Part shown: positions 1 through 8,548 of the stretch, in pieces | Numbering within the stretch: position 1 is the stretch's first letter | Layout of the letters: every line of letters begins with the position of its first letter | IMG/VR virus record: IMGVR_UViG_3300047291_000009 | Span: 1 to 34,613 of that record | DNA: 34,613 nt | Direction: 5' to 3' (one strand) | DNA from: a virus | Translations under genes and position numbers: made by a program | Notes under the pieces: model-generated | What the model was told of the DNA's origin: nothing | Database searches by the model: none | What the model saw: the letters and a program-made list of their open reading frames with translations, nothing else

Positions 1-93
1 CCACCTTACACAATCACAATGAATAAAGGTGAACCCACAATCATTTTCCAAGAAGACAATGTAATCATTGCTGTAGATTACTGGAATCTTCAC
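1..93 (-). CDS. Small conserved phage protein, N-terminal part (continues at the right end of the window)
   Basis: This is the first 31 codons of a 95-residue protein whose remaining 64 codons are at 34385-34579; the two parts read in frame across the circular join. I start it at GTG (93-91), giving MKIPVIYSNDYIVFLENDCG. No ATG lies in this frame, and a stop sits shortly upstream. The GTG overlaps the stop of a 17-codon upstream frame (GTGA), which implies coupled translation. The sequence resembles small proteins of short-tailed phages encoded next to the ejection proteins, some annotated as acetyltransferase-like or gp13-like. That resemblance is from memory. I see no catalytic motif I would trust. 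The gene sits between the tail fibre gene and the ejection protein genes. Confidence 0.7.
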   Translation of the reverse strand, partial: MKIPVIYSNDYIVFLENDCGFTFIHCDCVRW

Positions 94-143
94 GTATTCT
101 GTTGTTGTTCTTGTTGGTCAAAAGTTAAAACAAGTATTGACAT
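90..143 (-). CDS. 17-codon mini-frame that may couple translation to the next gene
   Basis: An ATG at 143-141 follows AAGGA by 5-6 bases, a good ribosome binding site. It opens a 17-residue frame (MSILVLTFDQQEQQQNT). The TGA stop (92-90) overlaps the GTG start of the next gene in a GTGA arrangement. It may be a leader peptide that delivers ribosomes to the GTG gene, which has no strong site of its own. Alternatively it is the true N terminus of that gene, separated by a frameshift in the CAA/AAC-rich run. A conserved function for the peptide itself is unlikely. Confidence 0.4.
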   Translation of the reverse strand: MSILVLTFDQQEQQQNT

Positions 144-145
144 GA

Positions 146-1882
146 TTATCCTTCGTACAGAATGTTGACAGAGCCAGCATCGAATGTGTCTGTGCCTGAT
201 GTTGTTGTTATTCGGAGTCGGTCAAGAGTACCTGAAAGCGTAACTCCTCCGGCACTAAGCCTACAAGCACTGCCGTTATTTAAATTACCGCCTTGAGTCC
301 ATATATTTGAGCCAAAACTATTTATAGTAACAAAACCATAGGTTAAATCAGTAGCCGTACTACCACCAGTAACAACAAAGCCACTTGTTGAAGTAGTAGA
401 TGTTCCTGAACCGTTATTGGCAACAGATACATAACCTGTACTTGTAATAGAACCAGCACCTATTTGAATTAAATAATTTGCTGTTGAACTTAAAGAAACA
501 CCACTAAACATCACAGTAATACGCTTCGCCCATGATGGGATATTGTAAAAATCTAATCCAACTACAGTGATTGTTGTTGAGCTAACTGTTTGAGATGCGC
601 TGACTGTATAAGTTCCAGCACCACCTGTACCCGTACCTAAAGCTACAATTGTTGTGCCGGCAGTTACACCTGTTCCAGTAATAACTTGACCTACCGCAAT
701 TGTTCCTGTAACAGCAGAAGCCGTCAAAGTAGTTGTAGAAATAACACCAGTAAATGAGCAAGTCGCAGTTGATATAGCAGTGCCAGAGGTAATTACTGGA
801 GTTGGTTGAGGAACAATTGCCCCACCCATTCCAGCAATATTAGATGGTGCTGTAGCGTATGCGCCAGCAGTTGCTTGTGTTAACTCAACGTATCCAACAA
901 TCCTGAATGGCACAGAAGTTCTGGCAGTAGTTGAGTAAATTACTGTTCCACTATCTGCCGTTCCAGTACCACCTTCAGCAGTTGTACTAATCAAACTACG
1001 CTCATCTAATAATCCATAAGCATTTGCATTGACAACAGCTAATTCAACTGTTCCAGCGTTGTCTATAGCCAAGACAGCCAATTTAGCTAATATTCCGCTT
1101 GCTGTTCCAAGCGTAGAGCCATTGGAAACAGTCATTGAAATAGCCGCAGTGACGTTTCTTGTTGTTGTTGTCCCTGAAGATGCAGTAGATGATCTAAAGT
1201 CTAATGAACAAGCATTCAATCCCAATGTCAATATATTTGTAGCAACAGTCGCAGTTATTGTCGGAATTTGCTTATAAGGTATATTGGAACTGCTCTCAAA
1301 TGCAAACGACCAACTTGCGGCGGTTGTTCCTGTAATAAGAATACAAGTACATCTAACAGCAGCACCAGCAGGAATCAAAGTGATTGTGTTTAAGCCACTT
1401 GATTGAACAGTTAAAACTCCAGTTGAGTTGTTGACGATCAAATAACTAAGTCCAAGTACAAGAGTACTTGTAACAGGCAAAACAACTGTTTGAGTTGTTG
1501 ATCCAGTAAAAAACTGTTGGTTGTTACTTGCCAACAATAGTGTTGTTGTTCCTGCGGCTGTTGCTGTAGTGGTGTATCCTAACTTAATATTATCAATAAC
1601 AGGAAGTACAGCATTGCTTAAAGTAGTTACACCTGTAGCAGATAGTGTTGTGAATGCACCTGTACTTGGGGTAGTTGCACCAATGGTAGAACTATCAATA
1701 GTAGAAGTTGTTATTGTTGCCCCTGATGCTGTTCCTCCACTACTATCTAGTTTTGTAGCGACAGCAGTTGCAATGTTTGCAAACTCAGTATTAATCTCAG
1801 TACCTTTGACAATCTTTAAAGGGTTGCCAGACGCAAGAGCATCCTTGGTTGCAAAATTTGTTGTTTGTGTATAGTTTGACAT
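146..1882 (-). CDS. Tail fibre / receptor-binding structural protein
   Basis: This 578-residue protein is very rich in Thr, Ser, Gly, Ala and Val and has almost no charged stretches, as in beta-structured phage fibres. The N terminus (residues 1-46, with [18 protein letters not shown]) is of the kind that attaches fibres to the tail of podoviruses. Residues 47-85 hold short T/S/G repeats. Residues about 367-442 form a Gly/Thr-rich module with [10 protein letters not shown] and [12 protein letters not shown], widespread in phage adhesins. The C terminus probably binds the host surface. It lies just downstream of the propeller-like tail gene. The fibre role is inferred from composition and N-terminal resemblance. 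Confidence 0.75.
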   Translation of the reverse strand: MSNYTQTTNFATKDALASGNPLKIVKGTEINTEFANIATAVATKLDSSGGTASGATITTSTIDSSTIGATTPSTGAFTTLSATGVTTLSNAVLPVIDNIKLGYTTTATAAGTTTLLLASNNQQFFTGSTTQTVVLPVTSTLVLGLSYLIVNNSTGVLTVQSSGLNTITLIPAGAAVRCTCILITGTTAASWSFAFESSSNIPYKQIPTITATVATNILTLGLNACSLDFRSSTASSGTTTTRNVTAAISMTVSNGSTLGTASGILAKLAVLAIDNAGTVELAVVNANAYGLLDERSLISTTAEGGTGTADSGTVIYSTTARTSVPFRIVGYVELTQATAGAYATAPSNIAGMGGAIVPQPTPVITSGTAISTATCSFTGVISTTTLTASAVTGTIAVGQVITGTGVTAGTTIVALGTGTGGAGTYTVSASQTVSSTTITVVGLDFYNIPSWAKRITVMFSGVSLSSTANYLIQIGAGSITSTGYVSVANNGSGTSTTSTSGFVVTGGSTATDLTYGFVTINSFGSNIWTQGGNLNNGSACRLSAGGVTLSGTLDRLRITTTSGTDTFDAGSVNILYEG

Positions 1883-1890
1883 TTTTTCCC

Positions 1891-3450
1891 TTATGCAATC
1901 TTGCCATTTTTGGCTTGAAGTTCAATCTTTTGAATGGATAATTGATTGTTGTTTATATCCATCTCAACCCCTATTTGAACAATTTTCCCCTTGCTGCTTG
2001 CATTTGTTTCTATTGTTGTTAATGCAACTCCAGATGTGTAATATGCTACTACTGTGGCATTTGCACCATATTCAGCAGTACCATATTCAGCAGTTGTTTG
2101 AGTAGGTATATTGACTTGTGATGAGTAATAATTTCCCGTGAAATCATATCCCCACTTTAAAGTTACCAACTGATTAGAACCGCCAACAACAATAACCTTT
2201 ATTTTCTTTAAAATAGAGGTAACATTTATATCACCAAGGTCAGAATTGTTTGTATAGTATGCCAATCTATATGACGTTGCATCATCCAAGTATGTGCCGT
2301 ATTTTCCAATATACCCATTCTTGCCAATCAACAAATCACCATTACGCCTTGCACAAAAAGATGTTGGCTCAATACTGTCCCAAATTGTTGACCTAGAAGA
2401 ACCATCTGGCATGATTCCTTTTGTATCAAATGCGTAAACGTATTTTGATACTGGAAGATTTAACAAGTAAAGTGCATTTGTTTCTGAATATATGGCCTTA
2501 ATATTTGATGCAGTTTCACCAGAAACAGCACTCATCAAATCATTACGCACGTTCTTAGACAAGTCACGCTCAGGGGATGACTTTTCTTGAATAGTTCTCA
2601 TCAATGATCTAACACCACTATTTGATAAGAAGATAACGTCAGTGCTAGTTGTCTGGATACTGTCCCTAGCAATGCAGCCAATACCTTCAACAGTGTCGCT
2701 AAGAATTATTGAAGATGGCGTAGTTGCACCAGAATAAATTAATATTTGACGTTTGCCAAATATAAACAAAAACCCGTTATGCGCTGCTAGTCCAGTAATT
2801 TCATCAGCACCATTCACCCATACATTGTTTACGTTCAATGAACCAGAAGTACCCGTAGACCAAATATGACCAGCAATCAAGTCAGAGAAAAAGACTGTTG
2901 CGTTGTTAGTTGTGGTGTTTGCCGCCCACAATCTACCAAAGGCAGATATAACGATGTTTGCTGATGGGACTGTAGCTACGTAACCTGTCTTTTCAGATAC
3001 CCTGCAATATGTTGTAGTTGAGATAGTAGGATCAAATATCAGTGGATCATGGCCTGATTGAAAGAAGTATGTGATGCTATTAAGTGAAGCACATTGCCAA
3101 TTGTTAGCAGTAATTGTAGGTGTAGTACCGCCCCCGCCATAAGTCAATTCAGAAACAGCATTAGAACCATCAAGTTTAAACAGTTTCAAGTTACCCGCAA
3201 ACACAACAGTCAAAGTCCCATCTGCTTGCACTAACTCATTAATGACAGTGACATCATTTGCGCCCAATGCACCACTAGATGAATTTACCCTAGAGTATCC
3301 TTTGCGAGAACCGATCCGACCATACTGGTCAATGATTGCATTTTGAGCAACCAGAGCATATCCAAGGGATAAATCAAGAGGCGATTCTTGGGTATTCAAC
3401 CCTTGAAATCCTGGGGCTGTTAAAGAATAAGTCTGGAGTGCTTGGCTCAT
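1891..3450 (-). CDS. Virion structural protein, probable beta-propeller tail hub/stopper
   Basis: 519 residues. The opening ([19 protein letters not shown], then a run ending GRIGSRKGY) is a recurrent start in podovirus proteins annotated as virion structural or tail proteins. The rest is beta-rich, with repeated segments such as [15 protein letters not shown], consistent with a propeller-like fold. Its start overlaps the stop of the adaptor gene (ATGA, 3447-3450), so the two are probably made in fixed ratio. By position it should be a tail tube, hub or DNA-retention component. I cannot distinguish a T7 gp12-like role from a P22 gp10-like role. Confidence 0.6.
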   Translation of the reverse strand: MSQALQTYSLTAPGFQGLNTQESPLDLSLGYALVAQNAIIDQYGRIGSRKGYSRVNSSSGALGANDVTVINELVQADGTLTVVFAGNLKLFKLDGSNAVSELTYGGGGTTPTITANNWQCASLNSITYFFQSGHDPLIFDPTISTTTYCRVSEKTGYVATVPSANIVISAFGRLWAANTTTNNATVFFSDLIAGHIWSTGTSGSLNVNNVWVNGADEITGLAAHNGFLFIFGKRQILIYSGATTPSSIILSDTVEGIGCIARDSIQTTSTDVIFLSNSGVRSLMRTIQEKSSPERDLSKNVRNDLMSAVSGETASNIKAIYSETNALYLLNLPVSKYVYAFDTKGIMPDGSSRSTIWDSIEPTSFCARRNGDLLIGKNGYIGKYGTYLDDATSYRLAYYTNNSDLGDINVTSILKKIKVIVVGGSNQLVTLKWGYDFTGNYYSSQVNIPTQTTAEYGTAEYGANATVVAYYTSGVALTTIETNASSKGKIVQIGVEMDINNNQLSIQKIELQAKNGKIA

Positions 3451-4094
3451 GTTGCCACAAACTCCTGATTCTCAGGATAGCGAGTACCTTCCAATGCAAT
3501 GTAATCAGCCAACATTGCTTTGTAAAGTAAATAAGCCTCAGATGAGGATAGACCACCATCTTCACCACGTTCTACCAATGCACGGGCATAAGCATTCTGA
3601 GCCACTAGAGTGTCAGCAACAGAGACAATAGTTGAGCCTGAAGATAAGGTAGCCTGTGGTACTGTCAAGGCAAACTTGATTGTGTATACGCCATCAGGTA
3701 TTGGATATAGATTTACCTTAGTGTCATAGCTACCATCAACGCCATCAAATGCAAATTCAGTAGGGATTGAATTGACAAGTGGCGTAAAGTTCAGTTTGCG
3801 GTTCATATCCACAAAACTAATATTTGTAAGGCCAACATTGCTTGTGGTGTTAATTACATCCATCACTTGAAACTTCTGACCAGCACCTGTCAAAGAATAA
3901 GATGCTGTAGATGCTGCTGTAGTTACTGTAATCGTTTGACCTAAAACATTCCAAGAAAAAGCATCTTCAATCTGACGTTTTGCATCATTAACAAACTTGC
4001 CAATCAGTGTTGAATATGTTGTTTCTGTAACAGTAGAAACACTTGTCTCTCGCAACCTTGCGAGTACATCGTTTACAAGTTCAAGATAAGTCAT
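3447..4094 (-). CDS. Head-tail adaptor protein (gp4/gp11-like)
   Basis: 215 residues. The N-terminal helix MTYLELVNDVLARLRE followed by a second helix FVNDAKRQIEDAF is characteristic of phage adaptors that dock on the portal ring. A beta-rich central part (residues 55-150) and a C-terminal helix follow. It is coupled on both sides by ATGA overlaps (3447-3450 and 4091-4094). Position between small virion proteins and the propeller-like tail protein fits an adaptor in a short-tailed virion. The family assignment is from the helical pattern and gene order. Confidence 0.65.
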   Translation of the reverse strand: MTYLELVNDVLARLRETSVSTVTETTYSTLIGKFVNDAKRQIEDAFSWNVLGQTITVTTAASTASYSLTGAGQKFQVMDVINTTSNVGLTNISFVDMNRKLNFTPLVNSIPTEFAFDGVDGSYDTKVNLYPIPDGVYTIKFALTVPQATLSSGSTIVSVADTLVAQNAYARALVERGEDGGLSSSEAYLLYKAMLADYIALEGTRYPENQEFVAT

Positions 4095-4399
4095 CTGCTT
4101 CCAGCCTTTGCTTTGTTCCTGTCGGATATAGCTTTAGCTTTTGCCTTTGCGTCAGCCTTTGAGGTAGCACCCCATGCCTTGAGCGAAAGAAGCAGTCTTG
4201 TTGGTTCACCATTCTTGTACTCTGCACCGCTGTTGCCAGCCATACGAGCCAAGAAACTTGCCCTGCGAGGGTTATCCCCCGACTTTACTGGAGGTTTCAA
4301 ATTACCACCAGTTTCCGCATTATAAGATGATCTACCCTTGGCATTCAAGCCGCCTTTTGGATTTTGACCAGCTTTTGTTTGCCAAGTGGGTGTTTTCAT
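4091..4399 (-). CDS. DUF6321-like small basic protein
   Basis: 102 residues, strongly basic and Gly/Asn/Lys rich. The segments NPKGGLNAKGRSSYN, NLKPPVKSGDNPRR and PTRLLLSLKAWG match the pattern I remember for the DUF6321 family, found in many phages near capsid or adaptor genes. Function is unknown; basic charge suggests contact with DNA or with the capsid interior. The start overlaps nothing upstream; the stop overlaps the adaptor start (ATGA). Confidence 0.65.
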   Translation of the reverse strand: MKTPTWQTKAGQNPKGGLNAKGRSSYNAETGGNLKPPVKSGDNPRRASFLARMAGNSGAEYKNGEPTRLLLSLKAWGATSKADAKAKAKAISDRNKAKAGSR

Positions 4400-4404
4400 C
4401 TACT

Positions 4405-4575
4405 TTACCTTTTTTTCTTCTTTGTTGGTTTAGACATACCCGCAGAATTTAATGCAATTGCAACTGCTTGGCGAGGGTTCTTCACAACCTTGCCAGTTTT
4501 AGAGCCAGAGTGCAATTCACCCTTGCCATACTCAGTCATAACTTTGCTAATCTTCTTTTGGGCTTTGGTTTTCAT
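4405..4575 (-). CDS. DUF6496-like small basic protein
   Basis: 56 residues starting MKTKAQKKISKVMTEYGKG and ending in a run of lysines. The pattern (helix, then HSGSKTGKVVKNPRQAVAIA, then a basic tail) matches the DUF6496 family of short proteins in phages and bacteria. The ATG (4575-4573) overlaps the stop of the preceding gene in an ATGA arrangement, which fixes the start. Function is unknown. The Arg/Gln/Ala helix resembles histone-like or DNA-condensing peptides, but that is inference. Confidence 0.7.
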   Translation of the reverse strand: MKTKAQKKISKVMTEYGKGELHSGSKTGKVVKNPRQAVAIALNSAGMSKPTKKKKR

Positions 4576-4889
4576 ACCAACTCAGTTACAGAAACAGTTG
4601 ATGTTGTAATCGTTGCATCCTTAATGAATGCAATCTTTTGAGATGGACTTACTCGTACAATTTCAACACAATTTGGTGGAATCATTGCTGATGTTGTAAT
4701 GCTTGCAGTAGGACTTGTGCCAATTGCATAGTGGCAATGACCTTGACCACAGGCAATGCGAATCATAGTTGTAGTAGCCCCAAAAGCAGTCATCTGAACG
4801 CTGCTAGTAGTTACTGTTGCCACTTGGGTTGTGCCATTACTAGCAACGCCCCAAGCTACTTGATTTGGATCGAGTTGAAATGTAGACAT
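4572..4889 (-). CDS. Small beta-rich virion protein, possible capsid decoration or tail accessory protein
   Basis: 105 residues, Thr/Ser/Val/Ala rich and almost devoid of Lys/Arg until the end, suggesting a single beta-sandwich domain. It resembles small surface or decoration proteins of phage heads, but I recognise no specific family. It contains a short ACGQGHCHYAIG stretch (Cys, His) of unknown meaning. Neighbour overlaps are TAATG upstream (4889-4891) and ATGA downstream. Confidence 0.55.
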   Translation of the reverse strand: MSTFQLDPNQVAWGVASNGTTQVATVTTSSVQMTAFGATTTMIRIACGQGHCHYAIGTSPTASITTSAMIPPNCVEIVRVSPSQKIAFIKDATITTSTVSVTELV

Positions 4890-5041
4890 TATTTACCTCT
4901 TGAAGATTTTTTCATCATGTTAGTAGCAGTCCGACTGCCACGTATAGGCATACCCTTGGGTTTACCAACTGCAACCATGATTGCTATAGGAATGCCTTTT
5001 TTAGGGGCGTTAGCAGGAGTTTTTGGTTTAGTTGTCTTCAT
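4889..5041 (-). CDS. 50-residue basic protein, unknown
   Basis: I start it at ATG 5041, which has AAAGGA six bases upstream and gives MKTTKPKTPANAPKKGIPIA. A longer frame exists upstream but overlaps the preceding gene and lacks a binding site. The protein is Lys/Pro/Gly rich (APKKGIPIAIMVAVGKPKGM) with a serine/arginine tail, similar in style to the other short basic proteins of this block. No family recognised. Confidence 0.5.
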   Translation of the reverse strand: MKTTKPKTPANAPKKGIPIAIMVAVGKPKGMPIRGSRTATNMMKKSSRGK

Positions 5042-5042
5042 A

Positions 5043-5453
5043 TCAGTCCTTTTTGATTGAACCACCAGATTTCCAAGCATCACAAGTGCGGAGTGCTGCA
5101 CAAGTAAAGTGAAACAATTCGCAGAATCCTAGATCAGCAGCTTCAATAAACTGCTCATCATAGTCAAGTTCATTAGGTGAGCTTTTGCCCTTTTCCAATC
5201 CATCTTTGATGCACTGCATCATTGTTGGTGTCTGGATAAATGCCGCACAGTTTCCACAACGCATGGTTTTGACAACATCAGTGGGTGCGTTGTACATCTT
5301 GGCTTTCTTCAACCAAAACGCTTCATTGGGTTCGTTTGGATTAGGTGGGCCATAACCATACTCTTTAAAAGCATGGTTTCTGTTTTTCAGGTTGATATGA
5401 ATATCCTGAGTAGGAAGTGGGCAAACCTTGCCTGATAAGAGTCCTTCTTTCAT
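5043..5453 (-). CDS. Conserved phage protein with a cysteine cluster
   Basis: 136 residues from the ATG at 5453, which overlaps the upstream stop (ATGA 5450-5453). A GTG two codons earlier is the alternative. The C-terminal half has ordered cysteines: MRCGNCAAF, MMQCIKDG, LGFCELFHFTCAALRTCDAW. The pattern CxxC...C...C...C...C resembles metal- or Fe-S-binding small proteins and is one I recall from other podoviruses near capsid genes. The N-terminal half contains the YGYGPPNPNEPNEAFW segment. Function is unknown; metal binding is inferred. Confidence 0.55.
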   Translation of the reverse strand: MKEGLLSGKVCPLPTQDIHINLKNRNHAFKEYGYGPPNPNEPNEAFWLKKAKMYNAPTDVVKTMRCGNCAAFIQTPTMMQCIKDGLEKGKSSPNELDYDEQFIEAADLGFCELFHFTCAALRTCDAWKSGGSIKKD

Positions 5454-5653
5454 TTCCACAGCTTATCAGCAATAAAAGTAATGACCCCGCCCATGATTGA
5501 GGCAATCGTCATCCCCATCCAAAATCCACCTTTGCCTTTGTTTGCTAGTTCAAGCAAGGCTTTTACATCGGTACTCAATTGAGTCACCTGACCATGCAAA
5601 GTCTCTACTTGAGCCTCTAACCGACCAAAATCACGAGCATCTATCTCAGACAT
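5450..5653 (-). CDS. Small coiled-coil plus membrane-anchor protein (holin/XhlA-like shape)
   Basis: 67 residues. Residues 8-38 form a heptad-like amphipathic helix (FGRLEAQVETLHGQVTQL). Residues 44-63 are hydrophobic (FWMGMTIASIMGGVITFIA) and the tail is short and basic. This is the shape of XhlA-type membrane proteins and of some small holins. It is far from the lysis cassette at 27-29 kb, so it may instead be a virion or membrane accessory. Its start overlaps the preceding gene by eight bases. Confidence 0.5.
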   Translation of the reverse strand: MSEIDARDFGRLEAQVETLHGQVTQLSTDVKALLELANKGKGGFWMGMTIASIMGGVITFIADKLWK

Positions 5654-5864
5654 TTGCTACCTTTCGGGGTCTACCCATTTTTCTAAAAGTTGGGATGACA
5701 GGCGCAAATGCGGTATCTGTTCTAGTCTCTGATTCTACAGATTCTATGGTTACTTCTGGTTCATCAATTCTCACATAACCCTGATGACCCTTCATAGAAT
5801 CAATGTCATGTTGCAAGGTAAAACTCACTGTATTACCCGATTGAAGACAACGAAAAGTAGCCAT
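5646..5864 (-). CDS. 72-residue conserved hypothetical protein
   Basis: Started at ATG 5864 (AAGGG about five bases upstream), giving MATFRCLQSGNTVSFTLQHD. A longer frame reads back through the terminator hairpin and into the next gene, and is unlikely. Features are a beta-rich N-terminal part, an acidic middle (EPEVTIESVESETRTD) and a basic tail (MGRPRKVANV). Similar short proteins occur between capsid and tail genes of other phages. No function assigned. Confidence 0.55.
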   Translation of the reverse strand: MATFRCLQSGNTVSFTLQHDIDSMKGHQGYVRIDEPEVTIESVESETRTDTAFAPVIPTFRKMGRPRKVANV

Positions 5865-5883
5865 AAAACCCTTAAATGAGAAA

Positions 5884-5900
5884 GGGGGGACTAGCCCCCC
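5884..5900 (-). terminator. GC-rich hairpin, probable terminator or attenuator
   Basis: Six G (5884-5889) pair with six C (5895-5900) around the five-base loop ACTAG. Read on the minus strand it is followed by CCCTTTCTC-like sequence with only a short T run, so termination may be partial. It lies just after the stop of the 107-residue virion gene and before the 72-residue gene. Confidence 0.55.
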
Positions 5901-5905
5901 AATCT

Positions 5906-6229
5906 TTACACCAAACGAGCAGCTACAAGACGAATCTTGCAAGATGCCAAGTCTACAGTGCTACCAGATTCGTTTTGAACACGAATACTAATAACATTTG
6001 CGGCAGAGACATAAGCGGTAACGCTCATGCCAACTTCATCCACAGCAAAAGAGCAACCCAAGACCATATCACCTAACGCAACGCCGGGAACGGCAACAGT
6101 TTCGGTTTCACCCGCACCATCAAGCAAAGAACCAGCATCAAGCGTAGCAGTAACAGACCAAGTATCGCTAAAAAGCCCACGGAAAGTTTCGTTGTCTCTA
6201 GCGGAAACAACAGCGGTAGCAGCAGCCAT
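5906..6229 (-). CDS. Small virion-associated protein, possible capsid accessory
   Basis: 107 residues, with AGGAGA well placed upstream of the ATG. Sequence is Ala/Val/Ser rich and beta-patterned (VALGDMVLGCSFAVDEVG, VISIRVQNESGSTVDLAS), like small head accessory proteins that sit next to the major capsid gene. It is flanked on both sides by GC-rich hairpins with the same loop, so it may be expressed as its own short transcript segment at high level. No firm family. Confidence 0.55.
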   Translation of the reverse strand: MAAATAVVSARDNETFRGLFSDTWSVTATLDAGSLLDGAGETETVAVPGVALGDMVLGCSFAVDEVGMSVTAYVSAANVISIRVQNESGSTVDLASCKIRLVAARLV

Positions 6230-6251
6230 TTTGATTTCTCCTAATTAGGTT

Positions 6252-6282
6252 AAAAAAGCCCCCCTACCACTAGGGCAGGGGG
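6252..6282 (-). terminator. Intrinsic terminator after the major capsid gene
   Basis: On the minus strand CCCCCTGCC pairs with GGTAGGGGG (one A-C mismatch) around the loop CTAGT, and is followed by GC then TTTTTT. Plus-strand arms are 6260-6268 and 6274-6282; the T tract corresponds to A 6252-6257. Position immediately downstream of the capsid gene stop (6295) is typical for limiting or boosting capsid transcripts. Confidence 0.75.
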
Positions 6283-6294
6283 AAACAACTGCAA

Positions 6295-7248
6295 TTAGGC
6301 AGGAACTAAGAGAGCGAACATTGATGCAGATTTAGCTGCACCAGTGCTTGCCGCATTACGAAGAATCTGAACGCCATACAGAGTGTCAGAAGTGAACAGA
6401 GTAGCCAAATACTCTTGTTTGTACTGGATTTGTGAACGAACAGCAACTTGCTCAACCAGCACCATTGAATCACGGTGACCCATTAAACAAACTCGTGCGC
6501 CAGCAGAACCTGATGCAGTATCAGTGTTGCTTGAGACAAACACAGGGATGCCGTACAGGTTGCCAATTTCACCAGTGCGAATAGCACTGTTAGTACCACC
6601 AACAAAGGCTTGTTCAGTGTAACGAGCCAGACCCATCAAAGTGTTGCGACTTGAGGGAGGGATGATGAAGAAACGCTGATCCATTGGTGTATCAGTGTCA
6701 TCAAGACGCTGAATAGTGCGGCGAATAGCGGCATCGGTCAATGCTGACTCATTGTTGCTTCCAGCAACATAAGCAGTAGTACCGTCACCACCAATGAACG
6801 CACCAGTTGCATACACGTTTGTACCCGCACCGCCGTTGGTTGAACGACCCAACTGAACCAAGTCAGTATCAACTTGTTTAGCCAGAGCATAACCAGCGTC
6901 AGAGGTATAAAAGTTACGCAAGCTATTTAGGGCTTGGGCTTCGACAATATCTTCAATCAAACGTGAATATTCGTAATGTTTGTTGATAGATACGTTAACT
7001 TCAGACTCTGTAGCAGCAATCAAAGTGACTGCTGTTTCAGCGGCTTTTGCAGAAGCAGAACCACGGGTAGGTGCAGGAATGTGAACGGTGTCACCTTTCT
7101 TGCCCTTGAAGTTCATCTTCATAACCAAGTTCGCAAGAACCAAGTTTTTCTTATAGGCAGCTACGATTTCATCTGACCAAATTTCAGGAATGAACTTGTC
7201 TGCTGTAGTTGTGGTAACTGAACCACTAGGGGAAAATGCTGTTGCCAT
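6295..7248 (-). CDS. Major capsid protein
   Basis: 317 residues. It has the layout of HK97-fold coat proteins in podoviruses: an N-terminal arm, FIPEIWSDEIVAAYKKNLV (residues 18-36), KGKKGDTVHIPAPTRG (49-64), a long spine helix region (YSRLIEDIVEAQALNSLRNF), and a C-terminal beta region ending LFTSDTLYGVQILRNAA. It follows the scaffold gene, has GGAG upstream of the ATG, and is closed by a terminator. All three facts fit the most abundant virion protein. The identification rests on pattern and gene order. Confidence 0.85.
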   Translation of the reverse strand: MATAFSPSGSVTTTTADKFIPEIWSDEIVAAYKKNLVLANLVMKMNFKGKKGDTVHIPAPTRGSASAKAAETAVTLIAATESEVNVSINKHYEYSRLIEDIVEAQALNSLRNFYTSDAGYALAKQVDTDLVQLGRSTNGGAGTNVYATGAFIGGDGTTAYVAGSNNESALTDAAIRRTIQRLDDTDTPMDQRFFIIPPSSRNTLMGLARYTEQAFVGGTNSAIRTGEIGNLYGIPVFVSSNTDTASGSAGARVCLMGHRDSMVLVEQVAVRSQIQYKQEYLATLFTSDTLYGVQILRNAASTGAAKSASMFALLVPA

Positions 7249-7277
7249 GTTAAATCTCCAAAAAACGATAAGTTAAA

Positions 7278-8033
7278 TTATCTAACCCGTCCGTCTTGAT
7301 ACGCTTGCATGATTTCTCCGCTTAACGCCTCATAACGATCTGGGTCAGTCATCTTCAGCCGAATTAGATCAGCCCTTCGATAGACTCTTTTTCCAGACTC
7401 CCCACTTCCACCTACATCAACACCCGCTGCTTTAAGACTTGACTTGCGCTGAGTTTCCCCTGCTTCATTAGTCTGTCTTGTCTTAACGCCACGCAACTGT
7501 TTATAGGTACTCAACAATTCGTTTGCACTATCGTAATCAAACTCACCATCAGCTTTTGCGTACAAACCAAGGCGAACAGGTGAAGATTTCACCCAATTCA
7601 CAAAGTCTGCATCTTGAGCAATCTGACCAAAATCAGGATGCTCTTGCGCCAGCTTTTGTTGAATCTGCATCTTTTTGAAATCTTGACCAGCTTGTCTAGC
7701 GGCAAGTACATCGGGATGGTTATCAACAGTCCTGCGAACTGCCTCTTGTGGATTCTCGAAAAAATCTACTTCAGGCTCTTTCTCAATAGGTTGCTGTTTA
7801 GAGGAGAGGTTTTGCTTTATAAGTTCATCTGCCAGCTTTCGCACTTCCCCAACTTCCTGCGCTTGCTTTCCAATCAACTTTTCAGCCTCTTGGTGCATTT
7901 TGACCACTTCTTCTAAAGATTTCTGCCTGTATTTCTCAGGCATCTCAGAAAGTGGTGCTACTTCAGGTAGTTGCTTCTTTTGCTCAACTGCATCTAACTC
8001 ACTTAGCGACTCATCTTCATTGTCAATCAACAT
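7278..8033 (-). CDS. Capsid scaffolding protein
   Basis: 251 residues, highly charged and helical with few hydrophobics, immediately upstream of the coat gene, as scaffolds are. The N-terminal part is acidic (LIDNEDESLSELDAVEQKKQ). Residues 38-80 form a coiled-coil-like helix (KSLEEVVKMHQEAEKLIGKQ). The C-terminal part is basic (KRVYRRADLIRLKMTDPDRY) and would contact coat protein, as in P22 and T7 scaffolds. The function is inferred from composition and position. Confidence 0.75.
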   Translation of the reverse strand: MLIDNEDESLSELDAVEQKKQLPEVAPLSEMPEKYRQKSLEEVVKMHQEAEKLIGKQAQEVGEVRKLADELIKQNLSSKQQPIEKEPEVDFFENPQEAVRRTVDNHPDVLAARQAGQDFKKMQIQQKLAQEHPDFGQIAQDADFVNWVKSSPVRLGLYAKADGEFDYDSANELLSTYKQLRGVKTRQTNEAGETQRKSSLKAAGVDVGGSGESGKRVYRRADLIRLKMTDPDRYEALSGEIMQAYQDGRVR

Positions 8034-8090
8034 ATTTTTACCTTTTTCCTGCCGTTATCGGTTCTAGGACATTCAACTCGACATTTCTGT

Positions 8091-8318
8091 TTATGAGTTG
8101 TGCTTTTGCTCCCACTTCAACTGATCTAGGTGTTTCTTCTCGAACTTCCCATGCTCTGACGGGAAAGAACCAGACCACCCTTCTAGTTTGAAGTTAGGAG
8201 CAGACAGAGTACGGTTGGCTGTTTCTCCGCACTCACATCGAAAACTTGTTAACTCATAATCAACAAGTCTTTCAGTTTTATGCCCGTTTGCACAGGCAAA
8301 ATCAAACATTCTTTTCAT
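8091..8318 (-). CDS. FmdB-like zinc-ribbon protein
   Basis: 75 residues. Two cysteine knuckles, FACANGH and FRCECGET, make a degenerate zinc ribbon of the FmdB type seen in many phages upstream of scaffold genes. The conserved SAPNFKLEGWSGSFPSE segment follows. Role unknown; it may assist capsid assembly or bind nucleic acid. GAGGA precedes the ATG, and the start overlaps the end of the upstream gene by 17 bases. Confidence 0.7.
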   Translation of the reverse strand: MKRMFDFACANGHKTERLVDYELTSFRCECGETANRTLSAPNFKLEGWSGSFPSEHGKFEKKHLDQLKWEQKHNS

Positions 8319-8541
8319 TCAATTCCTCATACGCTTGTTCGCTGACCTCTTTCAAGGTTTTCAGCCAAGTCAAGATGGAAAGTTCACCTTTTTTGAACAT
8401 CAAGGTCTTTTCATCAGGAATAACGCTTATATTATTGAGTGACTCTATCATATTGTCAATATCAATAGTTAATTCTTTCCAACCGTCCATAGACATCATT
8501 GAAAAACGGTCTTCATAGTACTTAAGTAGTTCTGGACTCAT
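8302..8541 (-). CDS. 79-residue conserved phage protein
   Basis: Start chosen at ATG 8541 (GAGGAA nine bases upstream), giving MSPELLKYYEDRFSMMSMDG. A longer frame runs into the adhesin gene and lacks a site. The sequence is an all-helical acidic protein with FKKGELSILTWLKTLKEVSE, a pattern I recall from other podoviruses in this same position. Function unknown. It could be a small assembly factor. Confidence 0.6.
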   Translation of the reverse strand: MSPELLKYYEDRFSMMSMDGWKELTIDIDNMIESLNNISVIPDEKTLMFKKGELSILTWLKTLKEVSEQAYEELNEKNV

Positions 8542-8548
8542 ATATTCC

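Noticed and set aside
1029-1874. Long plus-strand frames opposite the fibre genes
   Set aside because: They are complements of low-complexity Thr/Ala/Val codons and show no independent start signals. The same holds opposite 8922-9608 and 10141-10593.
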